64,000 nt of DNA from Compostibacter hankyongensis (GCF_039541075.1 NZ_BAABFN010000002.1:930001-994000), one strand, 5' to 3'. Positions 7,911 through 18,036 are shown, counted from the stretch's first letter. Made by a program: numbers and translations. The notes: generated by a model not told the origin, from the letters alone.

Positions 7911-9992
7911 TCACTTATCGGGTAACGCAAAGGCCACATAAGCATCTCCCAGCGGAGGACCCAGTTTTCCCCCACCCGTAGCGGCAATAACCACATATTG
8001 CTTTCCATTTACCGCATAGGTACTGGGAGTGGCAAATCCCCCGAAGGGAAGCTGCGCTTCCCAAAGTTCCTCTCCGGTATCCGCATCAAATGCCCGGAAC
8101 TTCAGATCGCGGGTAGCTCCTACAAAGACCAGCCCGCCTTTCGTGGCAATACAGCCGCCAAAGTTCTCCGTTCCGGTACGGGAAATGCCTTTTTCCTTCA
8201 GCTCCTCATATTCACCCAGGGGTACCTTCCATTTTATCTTTCCGGTCGTCAGGTCCACCGCATTCAACGTACCCCAGGGAGGCTTGGTAGCCGGATATCC
8301 TTCTTTGTCCAGGAATTTAATATATCCCAGAGAACGGTAAACGGGTCTGGCGCTTTTATCCGACTTTGTCTTTTCGTCTTTTACATTCAGCAGGTAATTC
8401 ACCAGCTGATCTAATTCGCCTCCCGCTATTTGCGGGAACGCTGGCATGGTCTTCCTGCCCTTGTGAATGATATTTTCGATATCGGGTCGTGCATAGGTTT
8501 TATCAAGAGAATTCAAATTCGGAATTCCGGTCTGACCTTGCCGATGCTCGCCGTGACAGTTTACACAGCCCGCTTTAAGATAAACCTTTCTGCCCGGAGG
8601 CTCTTTTACAGCCGTTTTGCTATCAGCGTTGATATCTCTCATTACAATATGCCATGCCAGCTCATTAGCCGTGACATACAAGGTATTCGTCTGCTGATCG
8701 TAGGCGCCCCCGCACCATTCCGCACCGCCATGGATGCCATAAAAAAGAATCCCTTTCTCTGAGGGCGGGACAAACCAGCCCGTCTCAGCCTGATCAAATA
8801 TCTTTTTGGCGTAGTCGTGGGCTTCCGGCGTACGGTTTGTCAAATCATCTTCCGTCAGTATCTGCCGTGAGAAGGGGGAAGGCCATGTCACAAAAGGCTG
8901 TGTCGGATAGGCTATCTCCCCCGGCAGGGTCGATGATGGCGCCGGCCTTTCCTCAACTTTAGATAACAGCTTACCGTTAATCCGGTTAAATAAAAAAATA
9001 TTCCCTGTTTTCGAAAGCTGCATGACGCCCGGAACGGTCTCGCCCTCTATTTTTAAATCCGACAATATCGGTGGGCAGGCCAGGTCGAGGTCCCATATGT
9101 CGTGATGGATGGCCTGATAATGCCAGATCCTTTTACCATTGCCGGCATTTAAAGCAATAATGGAGTTTCCAAATAACTGCTTACCCGCATTGTCGGGCCG
9201 GTAAAAATTATCACGGGGCTGACCTGTCGAGAAATATACGATACCGTTTTTATTGTCAACACAAAGCCCTCCCCAGACGGCAACGCCGGATCCGGTTCTC
9301 CAATAAGCCGTATCTCCCCATGTATCATAGCCCGCCTCACCCGGGTGAGGTATGGTATTAAATGTCCATTTCAAATTACCTGAATGAACGTCATAGGCAT
9401 TTACATGTCCGGTTCCGCTGATTACCCCGACAATGACCAAATCCCGGAACAATACAGGAGCAGCAGGGGAAGTATTCACCTGTCCGTTTAAGGACCCGTC
9501 AAGCTTCACCCTGCCGCTTTCGCCAAAGGCCGTATCAGTCTTGCCTGTATGGACATCAACCGCATTGAGATAATTTCCCGAGGTATAAAATACTTTTTCT
9601 CCCGCTTTATCATAGGCTATTCCCCTGTTCACGCCGGTAAACTTTTCCTCTCCTACTGACGGGTTAAAGCGCCAAATCTCCTTTCCATCAGCCGCATTCA
9701 AAGCAATAAGTTCCTGAGAAGGGGTAGTGACATACATGTTCCCGTCAACAATCAGCGGCGTGCTTTCGACCCCTCCGGCCATGTTGCCGGAATGATAAAT
9801 CCATGCCACTTTCAGGTTTTTGACATTTTTCTTATTGATCTGATCCAAAGCAGAATACTTCTGCTGACCGGCATTTCCTCCGGGGTAAGCCCAGTCTTCC
9901 TTCGCCTGCGGATCCGACGAAGGAGCATTACAGCCAAAATATAACATAGTCAGGACAAAAATCAAAGGCGAGCGGGCTGCTGTCTTTCTCAT
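7911..9992 (-). CDS. PQQ-dependent dehydrogenase with inserted cytochrome c domain, lipoprotein
   Basis: Periplasmic quinoprotein alcohol/sugar dehydrogenase, 693 residues. The N-terminus MRKTAARSPLIFVLTMLYFGC is a lipoprotein signal with the lipidated Cys at residue 21. Propeller repeats are of the GKEIWRFNP, GKRIWHYQ and GEELWEAQLPFGG type. About residues 465-545 hold an inserted c-type heme domain: CVNCHGEH with a probable axial Met in KTMPAFPQ. The propeller resumes after the insertion. Electrons would pass from the sugar through PQQ to heme c and the respiratory chain. No PQQ biosynthesis genes are in the window. It sits immediately downstream of SusD, suggesting that the imported substrate is oxidised in the periplasm before uptake across the inner membrane. 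Confidence 0.93.
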   Translation of the reverse strand: MRKTAARSPLIFVLTMLYFGCNAPSSDPQAKEDWAYPGGNAGQQKYSALDQINKKNVKNLKVAWIYHSGNMAGGVESTPLIVDGNMYVTTPSQELIALNAADGKEIWRFNPSVGEEKFTGVNRGIAYDKAGEKVFYTSGNYLNAVDVHTGKTDTAFGESGRVKLDGSLNGQVNTSPAAPVLFRDLVIVGVISGTGHVNAYDVHSGNLKWTFNTIPHPGEAGYDTWGDTAYWRTGSGVAVWGGLCVDNKNGIVYFSTGQPRDNFYRPDNAGKQLFGNSIIALNAGNGKRIWHYQAIHHDIWDLDLACPPILSDLKIEGETVPGVMQLSKTGNIFLFNRINGKLLSKVEERPAPSSTLPGEIAYPTQPFVTWPSPFSRQILTEDDLTNRTPEAHDYAKKIFDQAETGWFVPPSEKGILFYGIHGGAEWCGGAYDQQTNTLYVTANELAWHIVMRDINADSKTAVKEPPGRKVYLKAGCVNCHGEHRQGQTGIPNLNSLDKTYARPDIENIIHKGRKTMPAFPQIAGGELDQLVNYLLNVKDEKTKSDKSARPVYRSLGYIKFLDKEGYPATKPPWGTLNAVDLTTGKIKWKVPLGEYEELKEKGISRTGTENFGGCIATKGGLVFVGATRDLKFRAFDADTGEELWEAQLPFGGFATPSTYAVNGKQYVVIAATGGGKLGPPLGDAYVAFALPDK

Positions 9993-10019
9993 ATCAGTTT
10001 ATTTATGCTCTTTAGTGCT

Positions 10020-11810
10020 TTACTTCCATCCGGGATTTTGCACAATATTGGGATTTTTATCGATAACTGCCTGGGCAATGGGCCACAGATAGTATTTTTC
10101 CTGAAACACACGCTTATTAATATAGGTTCTTTCATAGAACTCATCGTCATTAAGCGATTTCCCTTTATTAATGTTCAACCCGTACATGGTTAGGTTATCC
10201 GTGGAATCGGCGATTTTCCAACGCTTCGTATCAAAATAGCGATGGGTTTCAAAAGCAAGCTCAATACGTCTTTCATGATGAATTCTCTCTCTCATTTCCG
10301 CTTTGCTTAACGAGGCAGGAAGCGGGGGCAAGCCGGACCGTTCCCTTATAGCATTGATATACTTATATACATCTGCCACAGGACCCTGGGCTTCGTTGAG
10401 GGCTTCGGCATAATTTAAATACTGTTCAGCCAATCGAAAATATATCCAGGTTTTTAAAACAAACTTTCCATCGACGATGCTGACGTTATTTTCGTTCATG
10501 AATTTTTTTAACAGGTAACCGTTAATGGTATATAATTCGGCGCCCCCATTGGACTTTCCATCTTTTCCGCTAAACCAAAATTCCAGCCTTTTACCTCTCC
10601 ACATGGCCCCACAGAAATTAACGGTAGCATAAAACCGGGGTTCCCTGTTCACATACATGTTCCTTGTTCCTTTAAGATAATGTCCTTGAGGATCATCAGC
10701 GCCGGCATATCCCGATTCCTCATATCCGGATTTGGGATCAATGATCGGCGTACCATCCGGATGATAGCCTGTTATCGGGGTAGCGCCATCAGCCATCTGA
10801 TACGCATCAACGAGATTCTGCAGTGGGCAGTAACCGCTCCAGCCGCCTTCGCTATTCGGCGCTGCGCACATCTCCTGATGGGAGAATACGCCGATATTAC
10901 GGGCGAAAAGGACCTCCGGATTATAATTGTTAATGAAAATATCCTGATAATTTTTTACCGGATCGTTTCCGGGAGCATGATAAAGTTTATAGCCTGCGCT
11001 TTCACATTGCGTGATGCATGCTTTGGCGGCATCGGCCGCCGCCTGCCACCTTTCCGCGTCATAATCCGGAAAAAGCTTTACGCCGTCATTATCTGCAAAG
11101 CCGGCGTAATCCGGGTTGCCGTTCCACAAGGGACTGGCCATATATAGCAATGCTCTCGACTTAAGCGCAAGCGCTGCAGCCCGGGTACCTTTTCCCAGAT
11201 TATCCTCGTTTACGTTCATAGGGAGCAACAGCGCCGCAGTATCGCATCTTTTAACCACATAATCAATGCAATCTTCTAACGTAGCCCGTTTAATTAAAGA
11301 AAAATCATTATCAGGTTGAAAGGAGTTTGTCAGCAGCGGAACGGGACCGTAAAGCCGGATCATCCAAAAATAGAAGAATGCTTTTAGAAAATTGGCTTCG
11401 CCGATCATGATGGATTTGGATTTTTCATCCATGGGCGTCGTTCCGATATTTTCGGTAAACAAGTTCAACCTTCGGATAGCCTGATAACCCACATCCCAAT
11501 GGCTATTGGGCACATCATTTGGACCCCATGAGCCATAATTGATATGATCGGCAAACCGATTTTTCCAACTTAACTGCATGTTATCGGAAGCTCCTACAAA
11601 TGGATCTCTTCCGTCAAGCTCAGCGAAGTTAGCTTCATTAGGCAGGTAGTTATAGGTTCCCTTTAAAAAGCGTTCTGCATATTCCGGATTGGAAAAGACC
11701 TCCTTGATCGTCATATTTTCATCAGGAGCCATATCAAGATATTTCTTGCAGGATGAAAACATTGTCAGACCAAGAACAAGAATACCGGACAGGTATAAGT
11801 ATTTTTTCAT
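10020..11810 (-). CDS. RagB/SusD-family outer-membrane substrate-binding lipoprotein
   Basis: Surface lipoprotein of 596 residues that caps the SusC channel and captures the substrate. Lipobox: signal MKKYLYLSGILVLGLTMFSS then Cys21 (CKKYLDMAPDE, the usual mature start). Family landmarks are EANFLKAFFYFWMIRLYG (helical TPR-like region), AALALKSRALLYMASPLWN, AEQYLNYAEALNEAQG and HERRIELAFETHRYFDTKRW near the C-terminus. Only 16 bp separate it from the upstream SusC gene. The number of TPR and loop residues gives no reliable substrate prediction. Confidence 0.96.
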   Translation of the reverse strand: MKKYLYLSGILVLGLTMFSSCKKYLDMAPDENMTIKEVFSNPEYAERFLKGTYNYLPNEANFAELDGRDPFVGASDNMQLSWKNRFADHINYGSWGPNDVPNSHWDVGYQAIRRLNLFTENIGTTPMDEKSKSIMIGEANFLKAFFYFWMIRLYGPVPLLTNSFQPDNDFSLIKRATLEDCIDYVVKRCDTAALLLPMNVNEDNLGKGTRAAALALKSRALLYMASPLWNGNPDYAGFADNDGVKLFPDYDAERWQAAADAAKACITQCESAGYKLYHAPGNDPVKNYQDIFINNYNPEVLFARNIGVFSHQEMCAAPNSEGGWSGYCPLQNLVDAYQMADGATPITGYHPDGTPIIDPKSGYEESGYAGADDPQGHYLKGTRNMYVNREPRFYATVNFCGAMWRGKRLEFWFSGKDGKSNGGAELYTINGYLLKKFMNENNVSIVDGKFVLKTWIYFRLAEQYLNYAEALNEAQGPVADVYKYINAIRERSGLPPLPASLSKAEMRERIHHERRIELAFETHRYFDTKRWKIADSTDNLTMYGLNINKGKSLNDDEFYERTYINKRVFQEKYYLWPIAQAVIDKNPNIVQNPGWK

Positions 11811-11826
11811 GCTGGATTATTTTTAG

Positions 11827-14800
11827 TTATTTAAAATCAACTTGCAGACCGAAGTTAAAAGTCCGCATCAAGGGATATCCTCCTATGCCGTCGTTGGATT
11901 CCGGATTGATAAAATGAAGCTTATCCCAGGTATATAAATTTTGGCTGTTTATAAAAACGCGAAGTGTTTTCATACCGATATGGTCAGATACGGTACCGGG
12001 TAAAGTGTAGCCTATTTCTACATTTTTTAACCTGATATAGCCGGCATCCTTTAAATAAACCGTGCTTTCCCTAAAATTGTTGGTATTAATATCTCCTGCA
12101 GTGACAGGGTATCTTGCATTTTCCTTATTGTCTTCCGTCCACCGGTTATCATAGTATTCCCTTAAAATATTATAAGAACCCTGCCCTTTCAAGAAAGGCC
12201 ATATGGAGGGGCCTGTCAGATACAGGCTGGTATTGGCTGCTCCGTTAAAGAACAGGCTGAGATCAAAACCCTTATAGGAAATGGTGCCGCCGAAGCCGTA
12301 CATGATTTCGGGAGTTCGGGGATAACCTATGGGCTGTATATCATAACCATTTATGATATTGTCGCCATTGATATCCTTGTATTTTATGTCACCGGGAATT
12401 ACACCAGATTGAAAAGTCTGCTCCGGGCTTTTATCAATCTCCTGCTGATCAGAAAAGAATCCCTGGCTGATCAACCCCCATGGCTGATCGATAGGATGTC
12501 CTATTTCCGAAAGATAGGGGTATTTGGGCTGGGGCTCGTCATTTTCAAGGACCGTATTATGAGCATAGGTAAAATCTGCCCTGAAGGAATAATAAAAGCC
12601 GCCGGAAGTGGAATTCTTAACCTCAAGATTTCCATCTAATCCTATATTTTTTACCCTTCCCAGATTGCCGTACGGAATAGATGAGGGGTTAAATCCGGCT
12701 TCGTAGGGAATAGTTCTTCTTTGTAAAAGGATACCGGTTCTAAGCTCATGGAATGCATCTGCCTGAAGCGATATCTTTCCATTCAGCATTTCCATGTCTA
12801 CTCCCACATTGGCCTTAGTAGCCGTTTCCCAGGTGATATTCGGAGTACCTATTTTCATTTCGTCAATTCCCGGTTTCACGTTTGTCTGCGCCGAGCCAAA
12901 AGCATAGGTTTGCGCTGTACGGGCATTGACCGTCGTCAGGTATAAAAACCGCTCCCCTCCTATCTGATCGTTACCGACTTTCCCGTAGGAGCCTCTGAGC
13001 TTTAGCTCGTTGACCAGACTACCCTCTTTCCAAAAGTTTTCATTGGACAAAACCCAACCGGCAGAGATCGATGGGAAAAAGCCAAAGCGCTGTCCCGGGG
13101 GAAAGTTTTCGGATCCGTTATAACCCATATCGAGTTCAACCAGATATTTATCATTATAGCTGTATGTAGCCCTGGCAGCAACGCCGAGTCTTCTGTATGG
13201 CAGATTAGCGATGGAGCTTCCCGCTTCAAGATCAACATAGTCTCTCTGGTTAAAAAGCACCATTCCTGTTATTCCGTGCACGCCAAAAGTACGGTTATAG
13301 TTAGCCTGTAGCTCACTATAGATGGCCCTGTTCGACCAGCCATGGATCCTGTAGCCCAATGGCTGCTCTTCTCTGTATACAATATACTGGTCCTCGCCCG
13401 TCTCCTCATCTTTTCCGACAAAGCGCTTCACCTCAAATTGCTTGATCCTGTCTACATCGCTCGTTGAATTGTAATCATAGGCAAATTTTCCATTCAAAGA
13501 GAGGCCTTTGGTAACGGTATTGGAAAGATCCCAATTTGCAGAAAAGGTTCCCTGGATGCTGCTGAGGTCGTGCGTAGAATAACCCGCCTGGGTGGCAAGT
13601 CCCCAGGGATTGTTTCCGATCTGGGTAGAGGACGCTCCGGGCGATCCATCCGGGTTTAAAATCGGGTTGGAAAGCGGAGGAGTTACCCGCAGGGCATTCA
13701 AGAGCGCGTCTGCCCCTGTGGCGCCGTAATTGGCCTTTCTGATGATACCTCCCAGGCCTAAACTTAAAACCAGTTCTCTGGTTACATTAATATCAATGTT
13801 TGAGCGAAAATTATATCTTCTCATCCGTTCATTGGTACTGTAATTATTATCGGGATCGTTTTTCCAGATTCCGGATTGGTCTGTAAACCCGACATTGGTA
13901 TAGTACCTTGCAACCTGGTTACCTCCTGTAACGCTCAGATTATTTATACTCTGATAGGTATGTTTCCGCATAATAGCATCCGTCCAGTCGACATCCGGGT
14001 AAAGGTAGGGGTCGGATCCGTCGTTGAATTTCTGAAGTTCTTCTTCACTCCAGCGGGGAGGAAGATTGCCCAGCTTAAGCGCTTCATTCATAAGAGAAGC
14101 ATACTCAAAAGAATTAATATACTTGGGCAACCGGGTTGGCGTTAAAACTGCTGTTTCAGTACGAAAGACAACATTCGGCCGGCCTTCCTTTCCTCTTTTG
14201 GTCTTGATGAGTATAACCCCGTTCGCTCCTTTGACGCCATATACAGCCGTTGCCGAAGCGTCCTTTAAAATGGTAACGCTCTCAATGGCCTGGGCATTTA
14301 TTAAATTCATGTCGCGTTCGACGCCATCTACCAGCACCAACGGCGCACGGTCGCTCCATGTACCAAAACCCCGGATATAGACCTGGGCAGCATCCGCCCC
14401 CGGTTCAGCACTGGGCTGGCGGGTAACGATACCCGGCAACTTACCCCCTAACGCATTTGATAACGAAGGAGAGGCAGACCGTTCAAGTTCCTTGACCGGG
14501 ATGGACGCTATTGATCCGGTAACAGAGACTTTCTTCTGGGTACCGAAACCCACAATTGTTACCTCATCCAGCTTGGCCTGCTCTTCGTCAAAGACCAAAT
14601 GGAATACGCGGTTTCTTTGATTACCTGCGGGGGCCTCAAAGGTTTTATAGCCCATAAATCTTATCTGCAATGTATCTGCAGCATTTCCGATCTCCAATAA
14701 GAACGTTCCGTCCACATTAGCCGCAGCCCCCTTGCTGGTTCCCTTAATGGATACGGTTGCACCCGGAAGCGGCTCATCATCTTTACCTTCGATGGTTCCG

Positions 14801-14946
14801 TGGAGAATGTGCTGGGCTCGTGCCGGCAGAACCGCCAGGGTGAATATCAGCAATATAGATGAAGTTAAAACCTGCGTCCCCATTCCCATGAAATACATTC
14901 TGACGGTACGGCGTCCAGAACCGGTTGATGAACGGTTTTTTTTCAT
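11827..14946 (-). CDS. SusC/RagA-family TonB-linked outer-membrane transporter
   Basis: TonB-dependent importer of 1039 residues paired with the downstream SusD. After a signal peptide ending in LPARAQ comes a carboxypeptidase-like beta-sandwich (about 46-125: LHGTIEGKDDEPLPGATVSI), then the TonB-box and plug with the SusC signature KLDEVTIVGFGTQKK, PLVLVDGVER and SVTILKDASATAVYG. The remainder is a 22-strand barrel ending in NFGLQVDFK with a terminal aromatic, as usual. The N-terminus is long and Arg-rich before the hydrophobic core; internal ATGs (for example 14898) are alternative starts. It is the entry gate of the locus. Confidence 0.96.
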   Translation of the reverse strand: MKKNRSSTGSGRRTVRMYFMGMGTQVLTSSILLIFTLAVLPARAQHILHGTIEGKDDEPLPGATVSIKGTSKGAAANVDGTFLLEIGNAADTLQIRFMGYKTFEAPAGNQRNRVFHLVFDEEQAKLDEVTIVGFGTQKKVSVTGSIASIPVKELERSASPSLSNALGGKLPGIVTRQPSAEPGADAAQVYIRGFGTWSDRAPLVLVDGVERDMNLINAQAIESVTILKDASATAVYGVKGANGVILIKTKRGKEGRPNVVFRTETAVLTPTRLPKYINSFEYASLMNEALKLGNLPPRWSEEELQKFNDGSDPYLYPDVDWTDAIMRKHTYQSINNLSVTGGNQVARYYTNVGFTDQSGIWKNDPDNNYSTNERMRRYNFRSNIDINVTRELVLSLGLGGIIRKANYGATGADALLNALRVTPPLSNPILNPDGSPGASSTQIGNNPWGLATQAGYSTHDLSSIQGTFSANWDLSNTVTKGLSLNGKFAYDYNSTSDVDRIKQFEVKRFVGKDEETGEDQYIVYREEQPLGYRIHGWSNRAIYSELQANYNRTFGVHGITGMVLFNQRDYVDLEAGSSIANLPYRRLGVAARATYSYNDKYLVELDMGYNGSENFPPGQRFGFFPSISAGWVLSNENFWKEGSLVNELKLRGSYGKVGNDQIGGERFLYLTTVNARTAQTYAFGSAQTNVKPGIDEMKIGTPNITWETATKANVGVDMEMLNGKISLQADAFHELRTGILLQRRTIPYEAGFNPSSIPYGNLGRVKNIGLDGNLEVKNSTSGGFYYSFRADFTYAHNTVLENDEPQPKYPYLSEIGHPIDQPWGLISQGFFSDQQEIDKSPEQTFQSGVIPGDIKYKDINGDNIINGYDIQPIGYPRTPEIMYGFGGTISYKGFDLSLFFNGAANTSLYLTGPSIWPFLKGQGSYNILREYYDNRWTEDNKENARYPVTAGDINTNNFRESTVYLKDAGYIRLKNVEIGYTLPGTVSDHIGMKTLRVFINSQNLYTWDKLHFINPESNDGIGGYPLMRTFNFGLQVDFK

Positions 14947-15050
14947 AAAATTGTTTTAAAAGTTTTTCATTACCCTTGGTTTATAAGTAATAGGAATAAA
15001 ATAGTAAGTCATAATGGTTAAAAGCCACAGGCTTCCAATCCGTCTCCGAT

Positions 15051-15941
15051 TTAATTCATGCCCTTTGGAAAATTGTATTCTTTTTTCCACGTATCTTCCA
15101 TGTTCGGATACTGCTTTCCACAGGCAATGTAGTCCTCCATCATCCTTCTCATGACGGGATCCAATGTTTTCAGGTACTCCGGGGTCAAAAGAGACCGGTT
15201 TAATAAATAGAAATGCCATGTCGGCGGATATTGGGAACTGTGATATCCCATGTGCAATGTCCTTCTGGGCACCTTCATTTTTTCAGTATATCCGCGGTGG
15301 ATCAGATTGTTATTGTAAAGAACCGCCTGCCCGGCCTTTAGGGATACCGGAATTCCTCCCGGCATTTCCACGCCTGCAGGGGCATAATGCCTGGACCCAT
15401 GAAAAGCCGCATTTTCCGCCGGGGTATTGGGTCTGTTATGACTGCCTGGCACGATCCACAACGAATTTTCCTCTACCAGGGGCAGATTGATCTGTACGCT
15501 GTTATGGAAACGTTTAGGAGAGAAAAGCCAGTCTTCGATTTCATCCTCCGGGATTTGAATAACATCCCTGTGCCAACCCAAAGAATATTCGGTTCCGACA
15601 TTCGCCGCAAAAATGGAGGCATTGTTGACGATCAGATCGGGACCTATCAGCGCCTCTACCGTTTTTAAGATTACCGGATGATAAAATGCCCGGTGGAGGG
15701 ATTCGGTTCCGGGTTTGGTCAGCAAATGAAAGTAGTACTGTTTGGCTTCCTTGCCGAAATCCTTGATCTCGTCTCCCAGATGCTGGAAGGAAGAGCTATG
15801 GGTGCCGGCATCATCAGCCCGGACATCGGGACTGATCAATTCATCCATAAGCGCTCTGAAATGCTGTATTTCGGCATCTCGTAAAACGTCAATAATAATA
15901 TAGCCGTCTTTCTCAAATCTTTCTTTGTGGGTATGGCTCAT
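15051..15941 (-). CDS. phytanoyl-CoA dioxygenase (PhyH)-like Fe(II)/2-oxoglutarate oxygenase
   Basis: 296-residue double-stranded beta-helix enzyme. The facial triad is visible: H-x-D in GWHRDVIQ (~122) and the distal His in LIHRGYTEK (~214), followed by the Arg region VPRRTLHMGYH that binds 2-oxoglutarate. No signal peptide, so cytoplasmic. Bacteria use PhyH-family members to hydroxylate or dealkylate diverse small molecules; in this locus it may act on an aglycone or modified sugar. It begins 18 bp downstream of the Gfo/Idh gene on the same strand. The substrate is inference only. Confidence 0.88.
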   Translation of the reverse strand: MSHTHKERFEKDGYIIIDVLRDAEIQHFRALMDELISPDVRADDAGTHSSSFQHLGDEIKDFGKEAKQYYFHLLTKPGTESLHRAFYHPVILKTVEALIGPDLIVNNASIFAANVGTEYSLGWHRDVIQIPEDEIEDWLFSPKRFHNSVQINLPLVEENSLWIVPGSHNRPNTPAENAAFHGSRHYAPAGVEMPGGIPVSLKAGQAVLYNNNLIHRGYTEKMKVPRRTLHMGYHSSQYPPTWHFYLLNRSLLTPEYLKTLDPVMRRMMEDYIACGKQYPNMEDTWKKEYNFPKGMN

Positions 15942-15958
15942 AGCATTTGACTTTTATT

Positions 15959-17116
15959 TTAAATAATAGAAATTACATTTCCGGTTTGCGCCGACCTGAT
16001 CCCGGCTTCGAGTACTTTAAGGCCCTGAATTCCGTCGGTGAAATTGGGCGAGATCATTTCGTCTTCTTTTAAAGAAGTAAGAAAGTCGGCCATGGCGTGC
16101 ACAAAAGTGTGTTCATAGCCTATAATATGGCCTTCAGGCCACCAATGATCCATATATTTATGGGATTCTGCAGTAGCGAGAATCGTCTTAAAGCCTTTTG
16201 TATCCTGATCGTCCTCAGCGGAGTAATACCGGAGTTCGTTCATTCGTTCCAGGTCAAAAGTGATTGCCCCGCTGCTGCCGTATATTTCAAAGCTGAGCCT
16301 GTTTTTCCTGCCCATCGCAAAGCGCGTCGCCTCAAAGGAGCCCATAGCCCCGTTTTCAAATCGCACCATCATGAGGGCTGCATCTTCTACGGTGACTTTT
16401 CCGCTTTCAATACTCTTTGCCCGAACTTTCAGATTATGGGAAGTAGCTTCTTCCGCAAGCGGTCGCTCAGTGATAAAATGTCCGGTTAGTGCAGAAACAG
16501 CAGTTATTTTACCGATCAGATATAAAGCCATATCCACACAATGGGAGTTAAGGTCCCATTGGGGACCGGACTGTGCAAATTCCTGCTGCAATTGCCAGGT
16601 AAGCGGAAAATTCGGATCCATAACCCAATCTTGCTGATAGCAACACCTCCAGTGATAGATCTGTCCTATTTTTTTTGTGTCTATGAGCTTTTTGGCCAGG
16701 CTGATAGCCGGGACCCTGCGGTAATTATGATTTAAAAAATGATGAACCCGGTTCTGTTCACAGGCCTCCAGCATTTCTTCCGCCTGTGCCGAGCTCATGG
16801 CCAGAGGCTTTTCGCAAAATACATGTTTCCCGTTCTTGGCTGCGGCAATGGCAATATCATAATGTAAGTGCTGGGGAGCGGCGATGTCAATCACGTCAAT
16901 ATCCGGCCGCTCAACCATTTTTCTCCAACTGGTCTCTGTTTCCTGCCATCCCCATTTTCTGGCGAACTCGTTCAATGCCGCTTCATTTCTTCCGCAAACC
17001 GCTTTTAAAACCGGCTTAAAGGGCAGATCAAAGAAAAGCGGGGCCTTCTTCCATCCGTTTGAATGAGCCCTGCCCATGAATTTATAGCCTACTATGCCTA
17101 TGCTTAATTCTTTCAT
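15959..17116 (-). CDS. Gfo/Idh/MocA-family NAD(P)-dependent oxidoreductase
   Basis: 385-residue cytoplasmic sugar or cyclitol dehydrogenase. The N-terminal Rossmann fold starts with GIVGYKFMGRAHSN (the Gly motif has K-F in the middle), and the EKP motif in CEKPLA is at ~102-104. The C-terminal alpha/beta domain includes the catalytic-region pattern WDLNSHCVDMALYLIG, whose H/D/x3 spacing resembles the usual D-x3-H motif. No Tat signal. The start ATG overlaps the stop of the upstream isomerase gene by 4 bp, so the two are co-translated. Pairs of this family with AP_endonuc_2 barrels occur in inositol and 3-keto-glycoside pathways. Confidence 0.93.
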   Translation of the reverse strand: MKELSIGIVGYKFMGRAHSNGWKKAPLFFDLPFKPVLKAVCGRNEAALNEFARKWGWQETETSWRKMVERPDIDVIDIAAPQHLHYDIAIAAAKNGKHVFCEKPLAMSSAQAEEMLEACEQNRVHHFLNHNYRRVPAISLAKKLIDTKKIGQIYHWRCCYQQDWVMDPNFPLTWQLQQEFAQSGPQWDLNSHCVDMALYLIGKITAVSALTGHFITERPLAEEATSHNLKVRAKSIESGKVTVEDAALMMVRFENGAMGSFEATRFAMGRKNRLSFEIYGSSGAITFDLERMNELRYYSAEDDQDTKGFKTILATAESHKYMDHWWPEGHIIGYEHTFVHAMADFLTSLKEDEMISPNFTDGIQGLKVLEAGIRSAQTGNVISII

Positions 17117-17982
17117 TTTACTGAGGATTTGGCATGCGTTATTCTTCTTAATTCTTCAAGGCTCTCCCGTATCACTGCTAACTCCCTGCCTTCATAGTCC
17201 GGATGCAGCATATCTATTTCCACCGCTAAAAACCCCTGGTAATCGTGTTTCTGCAAAATATCATGAAGCTTTTCATTTTCAATAAGGCCCCGGCCGGTAG
17301 GAACGCAGGCAAAATAACACCACTTGTCTGCCGGGAATCCCTCCACGGGCCGCAGATCTTTAATATGGGTAGCCAGTACATAGGGCGCCAGTTTTTCCAT
17401 GGCCAGGACCGGGTCGTCCATGACCCGGAGAAAATTTCCGGAATCGAAGTTGACGCCCAGATAGGGAGAATCTACATCCTTTAAAAGCTGCAGGATCTCG
17501 TCGGCATTATAATCAATATGGTTTTCAATAGCCAATTTGATATTATAGGCCTCCGCTACCTTGACCGCCTTTTTAAACATCTCCGAAAGCTTCTCCAACT
17601 GAGGGCCATGCGGCTCAAAACGGAAAAGCAGGCTGCTGCCCGTTACCCTCATGACAGGCGCTCCGATAAGCGAAGCATGTTCAATATGAGCGATCATTTC
17701 GTCAAAAGCCTTTTCGCTTCTCCCCCCTTCCAACCCGTCAGGATGCCCCCAGGCGTATACCCTGTCCAGATTCAACTGATCCAGCTTTCGTTTTACCGCC
17801 CCCAGATAACCCGTCCCGAAATCAGGGATAAAACAAGACTCCAGAGAGACGCCCTCAATATTCAATTCTTCCAGACCCGCTAAAAAAGATTCAAAGGTCA
17901 ACAGCGTGTCGGGGGATTTTTGTTCCGGATACACTTCCCCGAAAAGCCGGTGATAGCAATAACTGTCGATTCCGATCTTCAT
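17113..17982 (-). CDS. cytoplasmic sugar isomerase/epimerase-like TIM-barrel protein
   Basis: 289 residues from the ATG at 17982 (MKIGIDSYCYHRLFG); the ORF is open 13 codons further but those codons run into the operator at 17995-18012. All metal-ligand strands of the AP_endonuc_2 fold are clear: VSLESCFIP, LAIENHIDYN, LGVNFDSGNF, ATHIKDLRP and FLAVEIDML. No signal peptide. First surviving gene of the minus-strand operon, overlapping the Gfo/Idh gene by 4 bp. It probably isomerises or cleaves the keto-sugar made by its neighbour; in characterised C-glycoside systems a barrel of this family (DgpC-type) does the cleavage. That parallel is a hypothesis. Confidence 0.9.
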   Translation of the reverse strand: MKIGIDSYCYHRLFGEVYPEQKSPDTLLTFESFLAGLEELNIEGVSLESCFIPDFGTGYLGAVKRKLDQLNLDRVYAWGHPDGLEGGRSEKAFDEMIAHIEHASLIGAPVMRVTGSSLLFRFEPHGPQLEKLSEMFKKAVKVAEAYNIKLAIENHIDYNADEILQLLKDVDSPYLGVNFDSGNFLRVMDDPVLAMEKLAPYVLATHIKDLRPVEGFPADKWCYFACVPTGRGLIENEKLHDILQKHDYQGFLAVEIDMLHPDYEGRELAVIRESLEELRRITHAKSSVK

Positions 17983-17994
17983 TATAAAAGTTTT

Positions 17995-18012
17995 ATAGTT
18001 AACGTTGACTAT
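17995..18012. promoter_or_regulatory. operator-like palindrome A (isomerase operon)
   Basis: 18-bp near-palindrome ATAGTTAACGTTGACTAT, 12 bp upstream of the isomerase ATG. It differs from the reverse complement of site C at one base in 18. Its centre is CpG-containing as in LacI-family operators. Probably bound by the adjacent LacI-type regulator to block the catabolic operon. Confidence 0.7.
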
Positions 18013-18036
18013 TAAGAGCAAACAAAAACGACTTTT

